Assembly: GCA_011799875.1 (NCBI GenBank)
Contig: CM022302.1
Coordinates: forward strand, 58,197,599 to 58,261,598
Source: Thinopyrum elongatum
Taxonomy: Eukaryota; Streptophyta; Magnoliopsida; Poales; Poaceae
Length of the DNA stretch: 64,000 bases
Direction: 5' to 3'
Position 1 is the first letter of the stretch, and each line of letters opens with the position of its first letter. The translations under genes were made by a program, and so were the position numbers. Shown one piece after another: positions 20,941 through 33,229 of the stretch. The notes below the pieces were generated by a model. The model did no database searches, was not told the DNA's origin, and was given only the letters and a program-made list of their open reading frames with translations.

Positions 20941-21152
20941 TTTCATGTTTTCTGATTTTGTTTTTTCCTTTATTTTTTTACTTTTGTTTCTACTAATTAA
21001 TAGGCAATATTTAGAGTTTTTGAGTGAATCTTTTTGCTTTAGGTCACAAAAATTATAAAATTTTCGCTAGTGCCAGTAGTTTTCAAATTTGAATAGTTTA
21101 AATTTGAATTCTTTGAAATTTGTGTGAATCACTAGTTTGTGAATAACTTTTG

Positions 21153-22098
21153 TTTAAACTTATTTCAACTCTAGACTTTTTGTGCATTCAATATGCACCA
21201 TTCAAAGCCACATCCTCAAATTTCAACCCTTTCTAACTTCATTTGCTATTTTTCATGCATTTAATTATTTTTTGAACTAAATGACCCTAAAATTGAAAAG
21301 CACTACAAATGAACTCTGAAAAGGTTGAAACTTGGCATGGTATCATCATTTCACCCACATAGCATGTGCTAAAAAGTTGAGAGGGTTACGGCAAAAACTG
21401 GATGCACTTCGTGTACAAACTGGACCATCTCCTTCGAAGTATCAAGGTTTCGGACGAAAACTCATCTGTTACAAAGGCATTTCATTTTTTTAAACTTATT
21501 TCAACTCCAGACTTTTTGTGCATTCAATATGTACCATTCAAAGCCACATCCTCAAATTTCAACCCTTTCTAACTTCATTTGCTATTTTTCATGCATTTAA
21601 TGATTTTTTTGAGCTAAATGACCCTGAAATTGAAAAGCACTACAAATGAGCTCTGAAAAGGTTGAAACTTGCCATGGTATCATCATTTCACCCACATAGC
21701 ATGTGCTAAAAAGTTGAGAGGGTTACGGCAAAAAATGGATGCACTTCGTGTACAAACTGGACCATCTCCTTCGAAGTATCAAGGTTTCGGACGAAAGCTC
21801 ATCTGTTACAAAGGCATTTCATTTTTTTTAAACTTATTTCAACTCTAGAATTTTTGTGCATTCAATATGCACCATTCAAAGCCACTTCCTCAAATTTCAA
21901 CCCTTTCTAACTTCATTTGCTATTTTTCATGCATTTAATGATTTTTTTGAGCTAAATGACCCTGAAATTGAAAAGCACTACAAATGAACTCTGAAAAGGT
22001 TGAAACTTGGCATGGTATCATCATTTCACCCACATAGCATGTGCTAAAAAGTTGAAAGAGTTACAGCAAAAATTGGATGCACTTCGTGTACAAACTGG
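21153..22098. repeat. 336-bp tandem repeat, about 2.8 copies, inside CACTA
   Basis: Units start TTTAAACTTATTTCAACTC at about 21153, 21489 and 21827. Each contains CACCATTCAAAGCCAC, TCTAACTTCATTTGCTA, GGCATGGTATCATCATTTC and GGATGCACTTCGTGTACAAA. The third copy is cut before the end of the unit, next to the 3' end of the transposase gene. It is non-coding. Confidence 0.85.
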
Positions 22099-22478
22099 CC
22101 TATCTCGGCTGCTCACAAGAGAAGAAAGTGATGACGGTGAAGCCGATCATATCCCAGAGTGGGATCTTGGGGTATAAAACTTTTTCTTTGTGTGTTTCCC
22201 TTTGCGCCGTAACCATGGACAATCTTCATCATTTAACAGGATGCTTGGGTCAGTCTTCACTGTGAAGGGAGGAATTTCATGAAACTTTTCATAATCTTCT
22301 GACATGTCTATCTTGTCCTCCACTCCCACGATGTTTCTTTTCCCTGAAAGAACTATGTAGCGCTTTGGCTCACCGTATGATCTATTCGCTTTCTTATCTT
22401 TTTATTTTCTCGGTTTGGTAGACATGTCCTTCACATAGAAAACCTGCGCCACATCATTGGCTAGGACGAATGGTTCGT

Positions 22479-24069
22479 TACTACTTCTTGAGCTTGCGTT
22501 GGTGTTCCCTTGAAGAGGAAAGGGTGATGCAGCAAAGTAGAGATAAGTATTTCCCTCAGTTAGAGAACCAAGGTATCAATCCAGTAGGAGGTACAAGCAA
22601 GTCCCCAATCTATGCACGTGCACAAACAATCAAACACTTGCACCCAACGCGATAAAGGGGTTGTCAATCCCTTCTCGGTCACTTGCAAAGGTGAGATCTA
22701 ATAGAGATAGGTATAAAAGATTGCTAAAAAGTAAAACTATATAAAAGTAAATAAAATTGCAGCAAGGTATTTTTGATATTTTTTATTTATAGATCTGAAA
22801 ATATATGATGGAATATAGACCCGGGGGCCATAGGTTTCACTAGGGGCTTCTCTCATGAAGGCAAATAATACGTTGGGTGAACAAATTACTGTCGAGCAAT
22901 TGATAAAAAAGCGCAAAGTTATGACGATATCCAAGGCAATGATTATGCATATAGGCATCATGTCCGTGTCAAGTAGACCGAAACGATTCTGCATCTACTA
23001 CTATTACTCCACACATCGACCGCTATCCAGCATGCATCTAGAGTATTAAGTTCATACAGAACGGAGTAACGCCTTAAGTAAGATGACATGATGTAGAGGG
23101 ATAAACTCAAGCAATATGATGAAAACCCCATCTTTCTATCCTTGATGGCAACAATACAAATACGTGCCTTGCTACCCCTACTTTGTCACTGGGTGAGGAC
23201 ACCGCAAGATTGAACCCAAAACTAAGCACCTCTCCCATTGCAAGAACTACCAATCTAGTTGGCCAAACCAAACCAATAATTCGAAGAGAAATACAAAGAT
23301 ATCAAATCATGCATATAAGAATTCAGAGGAGATTCAAATAATGTTCATAGATAATCTGATCATAAATCTACAATTCATCGGATCTCGACAAACACACCGC
23401 AAAAGAATATTACATCGGATAGATCTCCAAGAACATCGAGGAGAACATGGTATTGAGTATCATAGAGAGAGAAGAAGCCATCTAGCTACTAGCTATGGAA
23501 CCGTAGGTCTGAGGTAGGCTACTCACACTTCATCGGAAGGGCAATAGGGTTGATGTAGATGCCCTCCATGATCGAATCCCCCTCCGGCAGAATGCCGGAA
23601 AAGGCCCCAAGATGGGATCTCACGGGAACAGAAGGTTGCGGTGGCGAAAAAGTATTTTTGTGGCTCCCCCTGTTAATAATGGAATATTTGGGAATATATA
23701 GGCCAATGATTAGGGCTGGGAGGCCTCCAGGGGTACCACAAGCTAGGGGGGCGCACCCCCCTATGGCACGCCCCTACGGCTTGTCGTCTCCTCGTAGGTC
23801 TTCTGACCTCCTCTCCAAGTCTCATAGGTGTCTTCTGGTCCAAGAAAAATCATCGCGAAAGTTTTATTCCATTTGGACTCCGTTTGATATTCCTTTTCTG
23901 TAAAACTCAAAAAACAGGGAAAAAACAGAAACTGGCACTGGGCTCTAGGTTAGTAGGTTAGTCCCAAAAATAATATAAAATAGCATATTAATGCATATAA
24001 AACATCCAAAACAGATAATATAATAGCATGGAACAATAAAAAAATTATAGATACGTTGGAGACGTATCA
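22479..24069 (-). repeat. 3' LTR of the non-autonomous element
   Basis: It is highly similar to 28013-29575, including the GGTGATGCAGCAAAGTAGAG block and the GATACGTTGGAGACGTATCA end. The last two bases on the minus strand are TA where the 5' LTR has CA. Confidence 0.9.
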
Positions 24070-24079
24070 AGCATCCCCA

Positions 24080-26895
24080 AGCTTAATTCCTGCTCGTCCT
24101 CGAGTAGGTAAATGATAAAAACAAAATTTTTGATGTGCAATGCTACCTAACATATTTATCCATGTAATTTTCTTTATTGTGGCATGAATATTCAGATCCA
24201 TAAGATTCAAAACAAAAGTTTAATGTTGACATAAAAACAATAATACTTCAAGCATACTAATGTAGCAATCATGTCTTCTCAAATATCATGTCCAAAGAAA
24301 GTTATCCTTACAAAATCATATAGTCTGGCTATGCTCCATCTTCATCACACAAAGTATTAAATCATGCACAACCCCGGTTTTAGCCAAGCAATTGTTTCAT
24401 ACTTTAGTATTCTCAAACTTTTTCAACTCTCATGCAATACATGAGTGTGAGCCATGGATATAGCACTATAGGTGGAATAGAATACGGTGGTTGTGGAGAA
24501 GACAAAAAGAAGGAGATAGTCTCACATCAACTAGGCGTATCAACGGGCTATGGAGATGCCCATCGATAGATATCAATGTGAGTGAGTAGGGATTGCCATG
24601 CAATGGATGCACTAGAGCTATAAGTGTATGAAAGCTCAAAAAGAAACTAAGTGGGTGTGCATCCAACTTGCTTGCTCACGAAGACCTAGGGCAATTTGAG
24701 GAAGCCCATCATTGGAATATACAAGACAAGTTCTATAATGAAAAATTCCCACTAGTATATGAAAGTGACAATACAGGAGACTCTCTATCATGAAGATCAT
24801 GGTGCTACTTTGAAACACAAGTGTGGAAAAAGGATAGTAGCATTGCCCCTTCTCTCTTTTCTCTCATTTTTTTCTTTTTTTGGTGGGCTTCTTTGGCCTC
24901 TATTTTTTATTTGGGCTTCTTTGGCCTCTTTTATTTTTCATAAAGTCTGGAGACTCATCCCAACTTGTGAGGGACTCATAGCTTCCATCATCCTTTCCTC
25001 ACATGGGACAATGCTATAATAATGATGATCATCACACTTTTATTTACTTACAACTCAAGAATTACAACTCGATACTAGAACAAAATATGACTCTATACGA
25101 ATGCCTCCGACGATGTACCGGGATGTGCAATGATCTAGCGTAGCAATGACATCAAAAAACGGAGAAGCCATGAAAACATCATGCTAGCTATCTTACGATC
25201 ATGCAAAGCAATATGACAATGATGGTGCATGTCATAATAAACGGAACGGTGGAAGTTGCATGGCAATATATCTCGGAATGGCTATGGAAATGCCATAATA
25301 GGTAGGTATGGTGGCTGTTTTGAGGAAGGTATATGGTGGGTTTAATGCACCGGCGAAAGTTGCGCGGTACTAGAGAGGCTAGCAAAGGTGGAAGGGTGAG
25401 AGTGCGTATAATCCATGGACTCAACATTAGTCATAAAGAACTCATATACTTATTGCAAAAGTCTATTAGTTGTCGAAACAAAGTACTACACGCATGCTCC
25501 TAGGGGAAGGGTTGGTAGGAGTTAACCATCGCGCGATCCCGACCTCCACACAAAGGAAGACAATCAATAAATAAATCATGCTCCGACTTCATCACATAAC
25601 TGTTCACCATACGTGCATGCTACGGGAATCACAAACTTTAACACAAGTATTTCTACCAATCCACAATTACTCACTAGCATGTCTCTAATATCACCATCTT
25701 TATATCTCAAAACAATCATAAGGAATCAAACTTCTGATAGTATTCAATGCACTTTATATGAAAGTTTTTATTATATCCCTCTTGGATGCCCATCGTATAA
25801 GGACTAAATTCATAACCTAAGAAAATTACCATGCTGTTTAGAGACTCTCAAAATAATATAAGTGAAGCAAGAGAGTTCAACAATTTCTGTAAAATAAAGC
25901 CACCGCCGTGCTCTAAAAAGATATAAGTGAAGCACTAGAGCATATTGCCTAGCTCAAAGGATATAAGTGAAGCACATAGAGTATTCTAATAAATTCATGA
26001 TTCATGCGTGTCCATCTCAAAAAGTGTGTACAGCAAGGATGATTGTGGCAAACTAAAAAGCAAAGACTCATATCATACAAGACGCTCCAAGCAAAACACA
26101 AATCATGTGGTGAATAAAAATATAGCCTCAAGTAAATTTTCCGATGGATTGAAGACGAAAGAGGGGATGCCCCTTCCGGGGCATCCCCAAGCTTAGGCTC
26201 TTGGTTGTCTTTGAATATTACCTTGGGGTGCCTTGGTCATCCCCAACCTTAGGCTCTTGCCACTCCTTATTCCGTAGTCCATCAAATCTTTACCCAAAAC
26301 TTGAAAACTTCGCAACACAAAACTCAACAGAAAACTCATGAGATCCGTTAGTATAAGAAAATAAATCACCACTTTTGGTACTGTTGCAAACTCATTCTTT
26401 ATTTATATTGGTGTAATATCTACTGTATTCCAACTTCTCCATGGTTCATACCCCCCGATACTACCCATAGATTCATCAAAATAAGCAAACAACACATAGA
26501 AAACAGAATCTGTCTAAAACAGAAAAGTCTGCAGCAATCTGTAAACTTCGAATACTACTGTAACCCCAAAAATTCTGAAAATTAAGAAAACCTGGGAAAT
26601 TTGTATATCAATCTTGTGTAAACAATTCAGACACATTTGACGCTCTGAAATTTTTTAAAAAATCCTGGACTTGGCGTCAAAGTTTCTGTTTTTTAGCAAG
26701 ATCAAATCAACTATCATCGTAGGCCATCCCAAAGGTCTTACTTGGCTCAAACACTAATTAAAACACCAAAACACAATTACTACAGAGGTAATAATGTGTA
26801 ATCTCATAAAGACGGAAAAGAAAAATATTGGGTTGTCTCCCAACAAGCGCTTTTCTTTAAAGCCTTTTAGCTAGGCATTGAGATATTGATGATGC
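24080..26895 (-). other. Non-coding interior of the non-autonomous element
   Basis: No retroviral domain in either strand. The motif CATCCCCAAGCTTA (minus TAAGCTTGGGGATG) recurs at about 24072, 26184 and 27471, with a variant near 26239. A perfect hairpin lies at 26163-26188. Confidence 0.5.
26163..26188. other. Perfect 11-bp stem hairpin
   Basis: GGGGATGCCCC (26163-26173) and GGGGCATCCCC (26178-26188) are exact complements around a TTCC loop. The motif overlaps one of the recurring CATCCCCAAGCTTAG copies. In the element RNA (minus strand) it would form a very stable stem, possibly a packaging or dimerisation signal; that is speculation. Confidence 0.6.
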
Positions 26896-27735
26896 TCACA
26901 TAAAAGATAATAATTGAAACACAAAGAGAGAATCATAATACATGTGACAAACACATTTAAGTCTCACATAATTCCTATGCATAGGTATTTTATACGAGAA
27001 CAGATTACCAAGACAAGCAAAAACTAGCATAAGCAAGGGAGAAGAATAAAACATTGACAATCTCAACATAACGAGAGGAAATTTAGTAACATGAAAATTT
27101 CTACCACAATATTTTCCTCTCTCATAATAATTACATGTGGGATCATATTCAAATTCAATAATATAGCTATCACATAAAATATTCTCTTCATGATCCACAT
27201 GCATGCAAAGTTGACACTCTTCCAAAATAGTGGGATTATCATCAAATAAAGTCATGACCTCTCCAAACCCACTTTTATCAAAAATTTCATAAGATTGATC
27301 ATACTCCAAAGTAGTGGGATCATTATTACCTAGAGTTGACACTATTCCAAACCCACTTTCAATATTATTGAAGACATATTCATCATGAGGCTTAAATAAA
27401 TTTTCAAGATCATAAGAAAAATCACCCCAATCATGATCATTGCAACAAGTAGTGGACCTAGCAAAACTAGCATCCCCAAGCTTAGGGTTTTGCATATTAT
27501 TAGCACAATTGACATTACTAGAATCTATAATAACATCATTGCAATCATGCTTTTCATTGAAGGAGCTATCTTGAATCACTTTATAATTTTTTTGGTTTAA
27601 CACTTCATCACAATTTTCAGATTCAAGAGCTTCAAGCAAAACTTCATAAAGATAATCTAGTGCACTCGACTCACTAGCAATTGATTCATCATAATTGGAT
27701 CTCTTAAAAAGATTACCATGTGGATGAGGATCCAT
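26896..27735 (-). CDS. 279-residue ORF of unknown function in a non-autonomous LTR element
   Basis: The ATG at 27735 lies about 265 bases after the primer site, where gag would normally begin. The protein starts MDPHPHGNLFKRSNYDESI and is rich in Asp, Asn, Glu and Cys (HDCNDVIIDSSNVNCANNM, LEECQLCMHVDHEENILC). The C-terminal part has a hydrophobic segment (VMLRLSMFYSSPLLMLVFAC), which could be a membrane helix. No CCHC knuckle or capsid motif is evident. An intact frame of this length in an otherwise non-coding element is notable. I do not recognise a family and give no function. Confidence 0.45.
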   Translation of the reverse strand: MDPHPHGNLFKRSNYDESIASESSALDYLYEVLLEALESENCDEVLNQKNYKVIQDSSFNEKHDCNDVIIDSSNVNCANNMQNPKLGDASFARSTTCCNDHDWGDFSYDLENLFKPHDEYVFNNIESGFGIVSTLGNNDPTTLEYDQSYEIFDKSGFGEVMTLFDDNPTILEECQLCMHVDHEENILCDSYIIEFEYDPTCNYYERGKYCGRNFHVTKFPLVMLRLSMFYSSPLLMLVFACLGNLFSYKIPMHRNYVRLKCVCHMYYDSLFVFQLLSFM

Positions 27736-28012
27736 ATCAATAGATTTTTAGCAAGCAAAGATGCAAGCAAATAGAAGGCACATGGTAACACAAGCAAAGG
27801 TAGCAAACGAGAAAGCGAACGGGAAGACGAATGGAAGAAGGGCGAATAAAAAGGCAAATCTTTTTGTGTTTTTTTGAAAATCGTTTTAGAAATGGGGGAG
27901 AGGAAAACGAGAGGCAAATGGCAAATAGTGTAATGCAAGAGATGAGAGTTTATGATGGGTACTTGGTAGGCTTGATGTAGACCTCCCCGACAATGGCGCC
28001 AGAAATCCTTCT

Positions 28013-29575
28013 TGCTACTTCTTGAGCTTGCGTTGGTTTTCCCTTGAAGACGAAAGGGTGATGCAGCAAAGTAGAGATAAGTATTTCCCTCAGTTAGAGA
28101 ACCACGATATCAATCCAGTAGGAGGTACAAGCAAGTCCCCAATCTATGCACCTGCACAAACAATCAAACACTTGCACCCAACGCGATAAAGGGGTTGTCA
28201 ATCCCTTCTCGGTCACTTGCAAAGGTGAGATCTAATAGAGATAGGTATAAAAGATTGCTAAAAAATAAAAGTAAATAAAATTGCAGCAAGGTATTTTTGG
28301 TATTTTTGATTTATAGATCTGGAAATATATGATGGAAAATAGACCCGAGGGCCATAGGTTTCACTAGAGGCTTCTCTCATGAAGGCAAATAATACGGTGG
28401 GTGAACAAATTACTGTCGAGCAATTGATAGAAAAGCGCAAAGTTATGACGATATCCAAGGCAATGATTATGCATATAGGCATCACGTCCGTGTCAAGTAG
28501 ACCGAAACGATTCTGCATCTACTACTATTACGCCACACATCGACAGCTATCCATCATGCATCTAGAGTATTAAGTTCATAAAGAACGGAGTAACGCCTTA
28601 AGTAAGATGACATGATGTAGAGGGATAAACTCAAGCAATATGATGAAAACCCCATCTTTTTATCCTTGATGGCAACAATACAAATACGTGCCTCGCTACC
28701 CCTACTTTGTCACTGGGTGAGGACACCGCAAGATTGAACCCAAAACTAAGCACCTCTCCCATTGCAAGAACTACCAATCTAGTTGGCCAAACCAAACCAA
28801 TAATTCGAAGAGAAATACAAAGATATCAAATCATGCATAGAAGAATTTAGAGGATATTCAAATAATATTCATAGATAATCTGATCATAAATCCACAATTC
28901 ATCGGATCTCGACAAACACACAGCAAAAGAATATTACATCGGATAGATCTCCAAGAACATCGAGGAGAACATGGTATTTAGGATCATAGAGAGAGAAGAA
29001 ACCATCTAGCTACTAGCTATGGACCCGTAGGTCTGAGGTAGACTACTCACGCTTCATCGGAAGGGCAATAGGGTTGATGTAGATGCCCTCCATGATCGAA
29101 TCCCCCTCCGGCAGATTGCCGGAAAAGGCACCAAGATGGGATCTCACGGGAACAGAAGGTTGCAGTGGCGGAAAAGTATTTTTGTGGTTCCCCCTGTTGA
29201 TAATGAAATATTTGGGAATATATAGGCCAAGAATTAGGGTTGGGAGGCCTCCAGGGGGACCAAAAGTAGAGCCCCAACCTAGGGCGCACCCCTACGGCTT
29301 GTCGTCTCCTCGTAGGTCTTCTGACCTCCTCTCCAAGTCTCGTAGGTGTCTTCTGGTCCAAGAAAAATCATCGCGAAAGTTTTATTTCATTTGGACTCCG
29401 TTTGATATTCCTTTTCTGTAAAACTCAAAAGACAGAAACTGGCACTGGTCTCTAGGTTAATAGGTTAGTCCCAAAAATAATATAAAATAGCATATTAATG
29501 CATATAAAACATCCAAAGTAGATAATATAACAGCATGGAACAATAAAAAATTATAGATACGTTGGAGACGTATCA
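28013..29575 (-). repeat. 5' LTR of the non-autonomous element
   Basis: It ends (minus strand) AAGAAGTAGCA, eleven bases before the TGGCGCC primer site. The two LTRs differ at scattered positions and small indels, so the insertion is younger than the host CACTA but not recent. Confidence 0.9.
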
Positions 29576-32500
29576 TTCGTCTGTGTACCCAAGATTGTTG
29601 ATATCCACTGTTGTCATTCTGTACTACGGGTCTACCTTTACCCCGCCGCCTGTCAGATTGACCCATTTGCAGCGAAACAAAGGGACCTTAAACTCACGTC
29701 CATAGTCAAGTTCCCATATCTCCTCTATGTAACCATAATATGTGTCCTTTTCCCTATTGGTGTTTGTTGCATCAAAGCGGACACCACTATTTTGGTTGGT
29801 GCTCTTTTTATCTTGGGCGATCATGTAAAATGTATTTCCATTAATCTCGTACCCTTTGAAAGTCAATATAGTCGAAGATGGTGACTTGGCCAACAAGTAC
29901 AACTCATCTCCAACACTGTCGTCATTCATGAGATGTGTTTGCAACCAACCGCCAAAAGTCGCCATGTGTGTATGTTTAATCCAACGGTCAGACTGCTCCG
30001 GGTTCTTGGAGCGTACAATATCCATGTGTTTCTCGATATACGGAGCCACCAAGGTGGAATTTTGTAGAACTGTGTAGTGTGCTTGGGCCCAAGAATGCTC
30101 GTCCCTACATATTACCGAATCCTTTCCTAGCGTGCCTTTTCCACTCAGTCTCCCCTCATGCCGCGATTCAGGAACACCAATCGGCTTAAGGTCAGGAATA
30201 AAGTCAACACAAAACTCAATAACCTTATCTGTTTCATGGCCCTTGGAGATGCTTCCTTCTGACCTAGCACGGTTATGAACATATTTCGTTAAGACTCCCA
30301 TGAACCTCTCAAAGGGGAACATATTGTGTAGAAATACAGGACCCAGAATGGCAATCTCTTCGACTAGGTGAACTAGGACGTGCGTCATGATATTGAAGAA
30401 GGATGGTGGGAACACCAACTCAAAACTGAAAAGACATTGCACCAAATCATTCTGTAACCTTGGTAGGATTTCTGGATCGATTACCTTCTGGGAAATTGCA
30501 TTGAGGTATGCACATAGCTTCACAATGGCTAATCGAACACTTTCCGGTAGAAGCCCCCTCAATGCAACCGGAAGTAATTGTGTTGTAATCACGTGGCAGT
30601 CATGAGACTTTAGGTTTTGGAATTTTTTCTCTGCCATATTTATTATTCCCTTTATATTCGACGAGAAGCCAGACATGACCTTCATACTGAGCAGGCATTC
30701 AAAGAAGATTTCCTTCTCTTCTTAGGTAAGAACGTAGCTGGCAGGACCTTGATACTGCTTTGGATGCATGCCGTCTTTTTCGTGCATACGTTGCTGGTCC
30801 TCCCGTGCCTCCGGTGTATCTTTTCTCTTCCCATACACACCCAAGAAGCCTAGCAGGTTCACGGAAAGATTCTTCGTCACATGCATCATGTCGATTGCAG
30901 AGCGGAACTCTAGGACTTTCCAATAGGGTAGGTCCCAAAATATAGATTTCTTCTTCCACATGGGTGCGTGTCCGTTAGCATCATTTGGAACAGATTGTCT
31001 GCCAGGACCCTTTCCAAAGATTACTTTTAAATTCTTGACCATATCAAGTATATGATCACCAGTACGGTGGTCAGGCTTCTTCCGGTGATTGCCCCACCTT
31101 TGAAATGCTTGCCTTTCTTTCTTAAGAGATGATTGATCGGAAGAAATTGACAATGTCCCAGGTACACATTCTTCTTACATTTATCCAAATATATACTTTC
31201 GGTCTCATCTAAACAGTGCGTGCATGCATGGTATCCCTTGTTTGTCTGTCCTAAAAGGTTACTAAGAGCAGGCCAATCATTAATGGTTACAAACAGCAAC
31301 GCTCGTAGGTCAAATTCTTGCTGTTTGTGCTCATCCCACAGACGTACACCTTTTATGTCCCACAACTGCAAAAGTTCTTCAACTAATGGCCTTAGGTACA
31401 CATCAATGTCGTTGCCGGGTTACTTAGGGCCTTGGATGAGCACTGGCATCATAATGAACTTCCGCTTCATGCACAACCAAGGAGGAAGGTTATAGATACA
31501 TATAAGTCACAGGACAGGTGCTATGATTGCTGCTCTGCTCCCCAAAAGGATTAATGCCATCTGCACTTATACCAAACCATAAGTTCCTTGCGTCACCTAC
31601 AAACTCCAGCCACTTTCTCTTGATTTTTCTCCACTGCGACCCATCAGCGGGTACTCTCAACTTCCCCTCTTTCTTACAGTCTTCTTTGTGCCATCGCAAC
31701 AACTTGGCATGCTCATTGTTTTGGAACAAACGTCTCAACCGTGGTATTATAGGAGCATACAACATCACCTTGGCAGGAATCCTCTTCCTAGGGCGCTCGC
31801 CCTCAACATCATCACCAGGGTCATTGCGGCTGATCTTATAGCGCAATGCACCGCATACCGGGCATGCATTCAAATTCTCGTACTCCTTACCGCGGTAGAG
31901 GATGCAGTCATTAGGGCATGCATGTATCTTCTGCACCTCTAATCCTAGAGGGCAGACAGCCTTCTTTGCTTCGTACGTACTGTCAGGCAATTCGTTGTAC
32001 TTTGGAAGCATCTTCTTTAACATTTTCAGCAACTTTTCAAATCCCTTGTCAGATACACCATTCTCTGCCTTCCATTGCAGCAATTCCAGTGTGGTACCCA
32101 GCTTTTTCTTGTCATCTTTGCAATTTGGGTACAACAATTTTTTGTGATCCTCTAACATGCGCTGCAACTTCAACTTCTCCTTTTCACTTTCACAGTTTCT
32201 CTTTGCATTAGCAATGGCCCGACCAAGATCATCAGCGGGCTCATCTGATGCCTCTTCTTTAGCTTCTTCTTCATTCTCTTCCCTCATTGTAGTACCATCA
32301 TATTCAGGGAACCCAGGATAGTTGTCATCATCCTCTTCTTCTTCATTCTCTTCCATTAGAACCTCTCTTTCTCCGTGCTTGGTCCAACAGTTATAGCCGG
32401 ACATGAAACCGGACATAAACAAGTGGACGTGAATGACTTTTGAGCTAGAGTAATTCCTATCATTCTTACAGACACCACATGGACAACACATAAAACCATT

Positions 32501-32684
32501 TCGCTTGTTTGCCTCAGCCGCACGCAGAAAACTATGCATACCATTAATGAACTGGGGAGAGCGTCGGTCATCGTACATCCATTGCCGACTCATCTTCATT
32601 ACACAACAACGAAAAGACCAAATTAATACAAGTTCATACATAAAGTTCATACACACTTATTCTCATAAAACAACATAAAACTAT

Positions 32685-32998
32685 CTAGCTAAAGCATTTA
32701 AATGCAACAACAAATGCGATCAAAATTGCAACTAAGGTAATAATTGATCCAACAGCATAATGATACCAAGCCTCTTTATTAACGGCATATTTTCTAATCT
32801 TTCTAATCTTCAAGCGCATTGCATCCATCTTGATCTTGTGATCATCGACGACATCGGCAACATACAACTCCAATTTCATCTTCTCTTCTTCAATTCTTTT
32901 CAATTTTTCTTTCAAATACTCATTTTCTTTTTCAACTAAATTTAACTTCTCGACAAGAGGGTCGGTTGCAATTTTCGGTTCACATACCTCCTAGATAA
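32685..32998 (-). CDS. CACTA-encoded coiled-coil protein with C-terminal membrane anchor (last exon)
   Basis: The open exon starts after a TATCTAG acceptor at about 32999 (EVCEPKIATDPLVEKLNLVE) and ends at TGA 32685. It contains a heptad-rich helix (KENEYLKEKLKRIEEEKMKL), a basic region (MRLKIRKIRKYAVNK) and a final hydrophobic helix GSIITLVAILIAFVVAF followed by KCFS. That is the layout of a tail-anchored membrane protein. No methionine start is visible in this exon before residue 35 or so, so upstream exon(s) in 33000-33230 are expected. It lies between the right terminus and the TNP2 gene, on the same strand. I recall similar ORFs beside TNP2 in other Triticeae CACTA elements, but no function is known to me. 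Confidence 0.55.
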
Positions 32999-33229
32999 AA
33001 ATATCTATGTCAACTTGATGGGCATAATTGTCATAAACACGAAATGCAACAAATAGTTATAAAAGATAATATATCACATCCGAATCATAAACCGGACGAG
33101 GGCCGATGGGGACGGATATCAAAACCATGGCACTATGTATAACAAACAATCATACAAGTAAGAAAATTATACATGTAACTATCTAAATCATACAAATAAG
33201 ATTTTTTTTTATAAAAAGGATAAGAACAA

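Larger units (their letters stand above)
22479..29575 (-). mobile_element. Non-autonomous LTR retrotransposon (no pol), minus orientation
   Basis: LTRs lie at 28013-29575 (5') and 22479-24069 (3'), starting TGATACGTCTCCAACGTATC on the minus strand, with the 5-bp target duplication TTCGT at 22474-22478 and 29576-29580. The primer site TGGCGCCATTGTCGGGG begins at 28001, and a purine tract GCTTGGGGATGCT abuts the 3' LTR. The 3.9-kb interior has one long ORF and no protease, RT, RNase H or integrase. It must have moved using enzymes from another element. Confidence 0.9.
22147..32593 (-). pseudogene. TNP2-type CACTA transposase, split by an LTR element
   Basis: The start is MSRQWMYDDRRSP at 32593. 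The domains in order are the transposase-associated N-terminal domain (GFMCCPCGVCKNDRNYSSS), an acidic linker, then Transposase_21 (CPNDCILYRGKEYENLNACP, PADGSQWRKI, NLWFGISADGINPFGEQSS, VYLRPLVEELLQLW, ACTHCLDET). Next come DUF4218 (LLPVALRGLLPESVRLAIVK, FPFERFMGVLTKYVHN) and DUF4216 (IWELDYGREFKVPLFRCKWV). The 3' end (EPFVLANDVAQVFYVKDM, GKRNIVGVEDKIDMSEDY) lies at 22478-22147, beyond the LTR element at 22479-29575. Coding length without it is about 3.35 kb, normal for TNP2. A frameshift near 31500, a TAA at 31420-31422, a frameshift near 31120 and a TAA near 30723 also break it. The intact protein cuts and joins the transposon ends. Confidence 0.9.

Noticed and set aside
23559..23903. 114-codon frame repeated at 29083-29421
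   Set aside because: Both lie in the LTRs of the same element, on the strand opposite to its transcription, and diverge by indels. It is an LTR shadow and not a gene.
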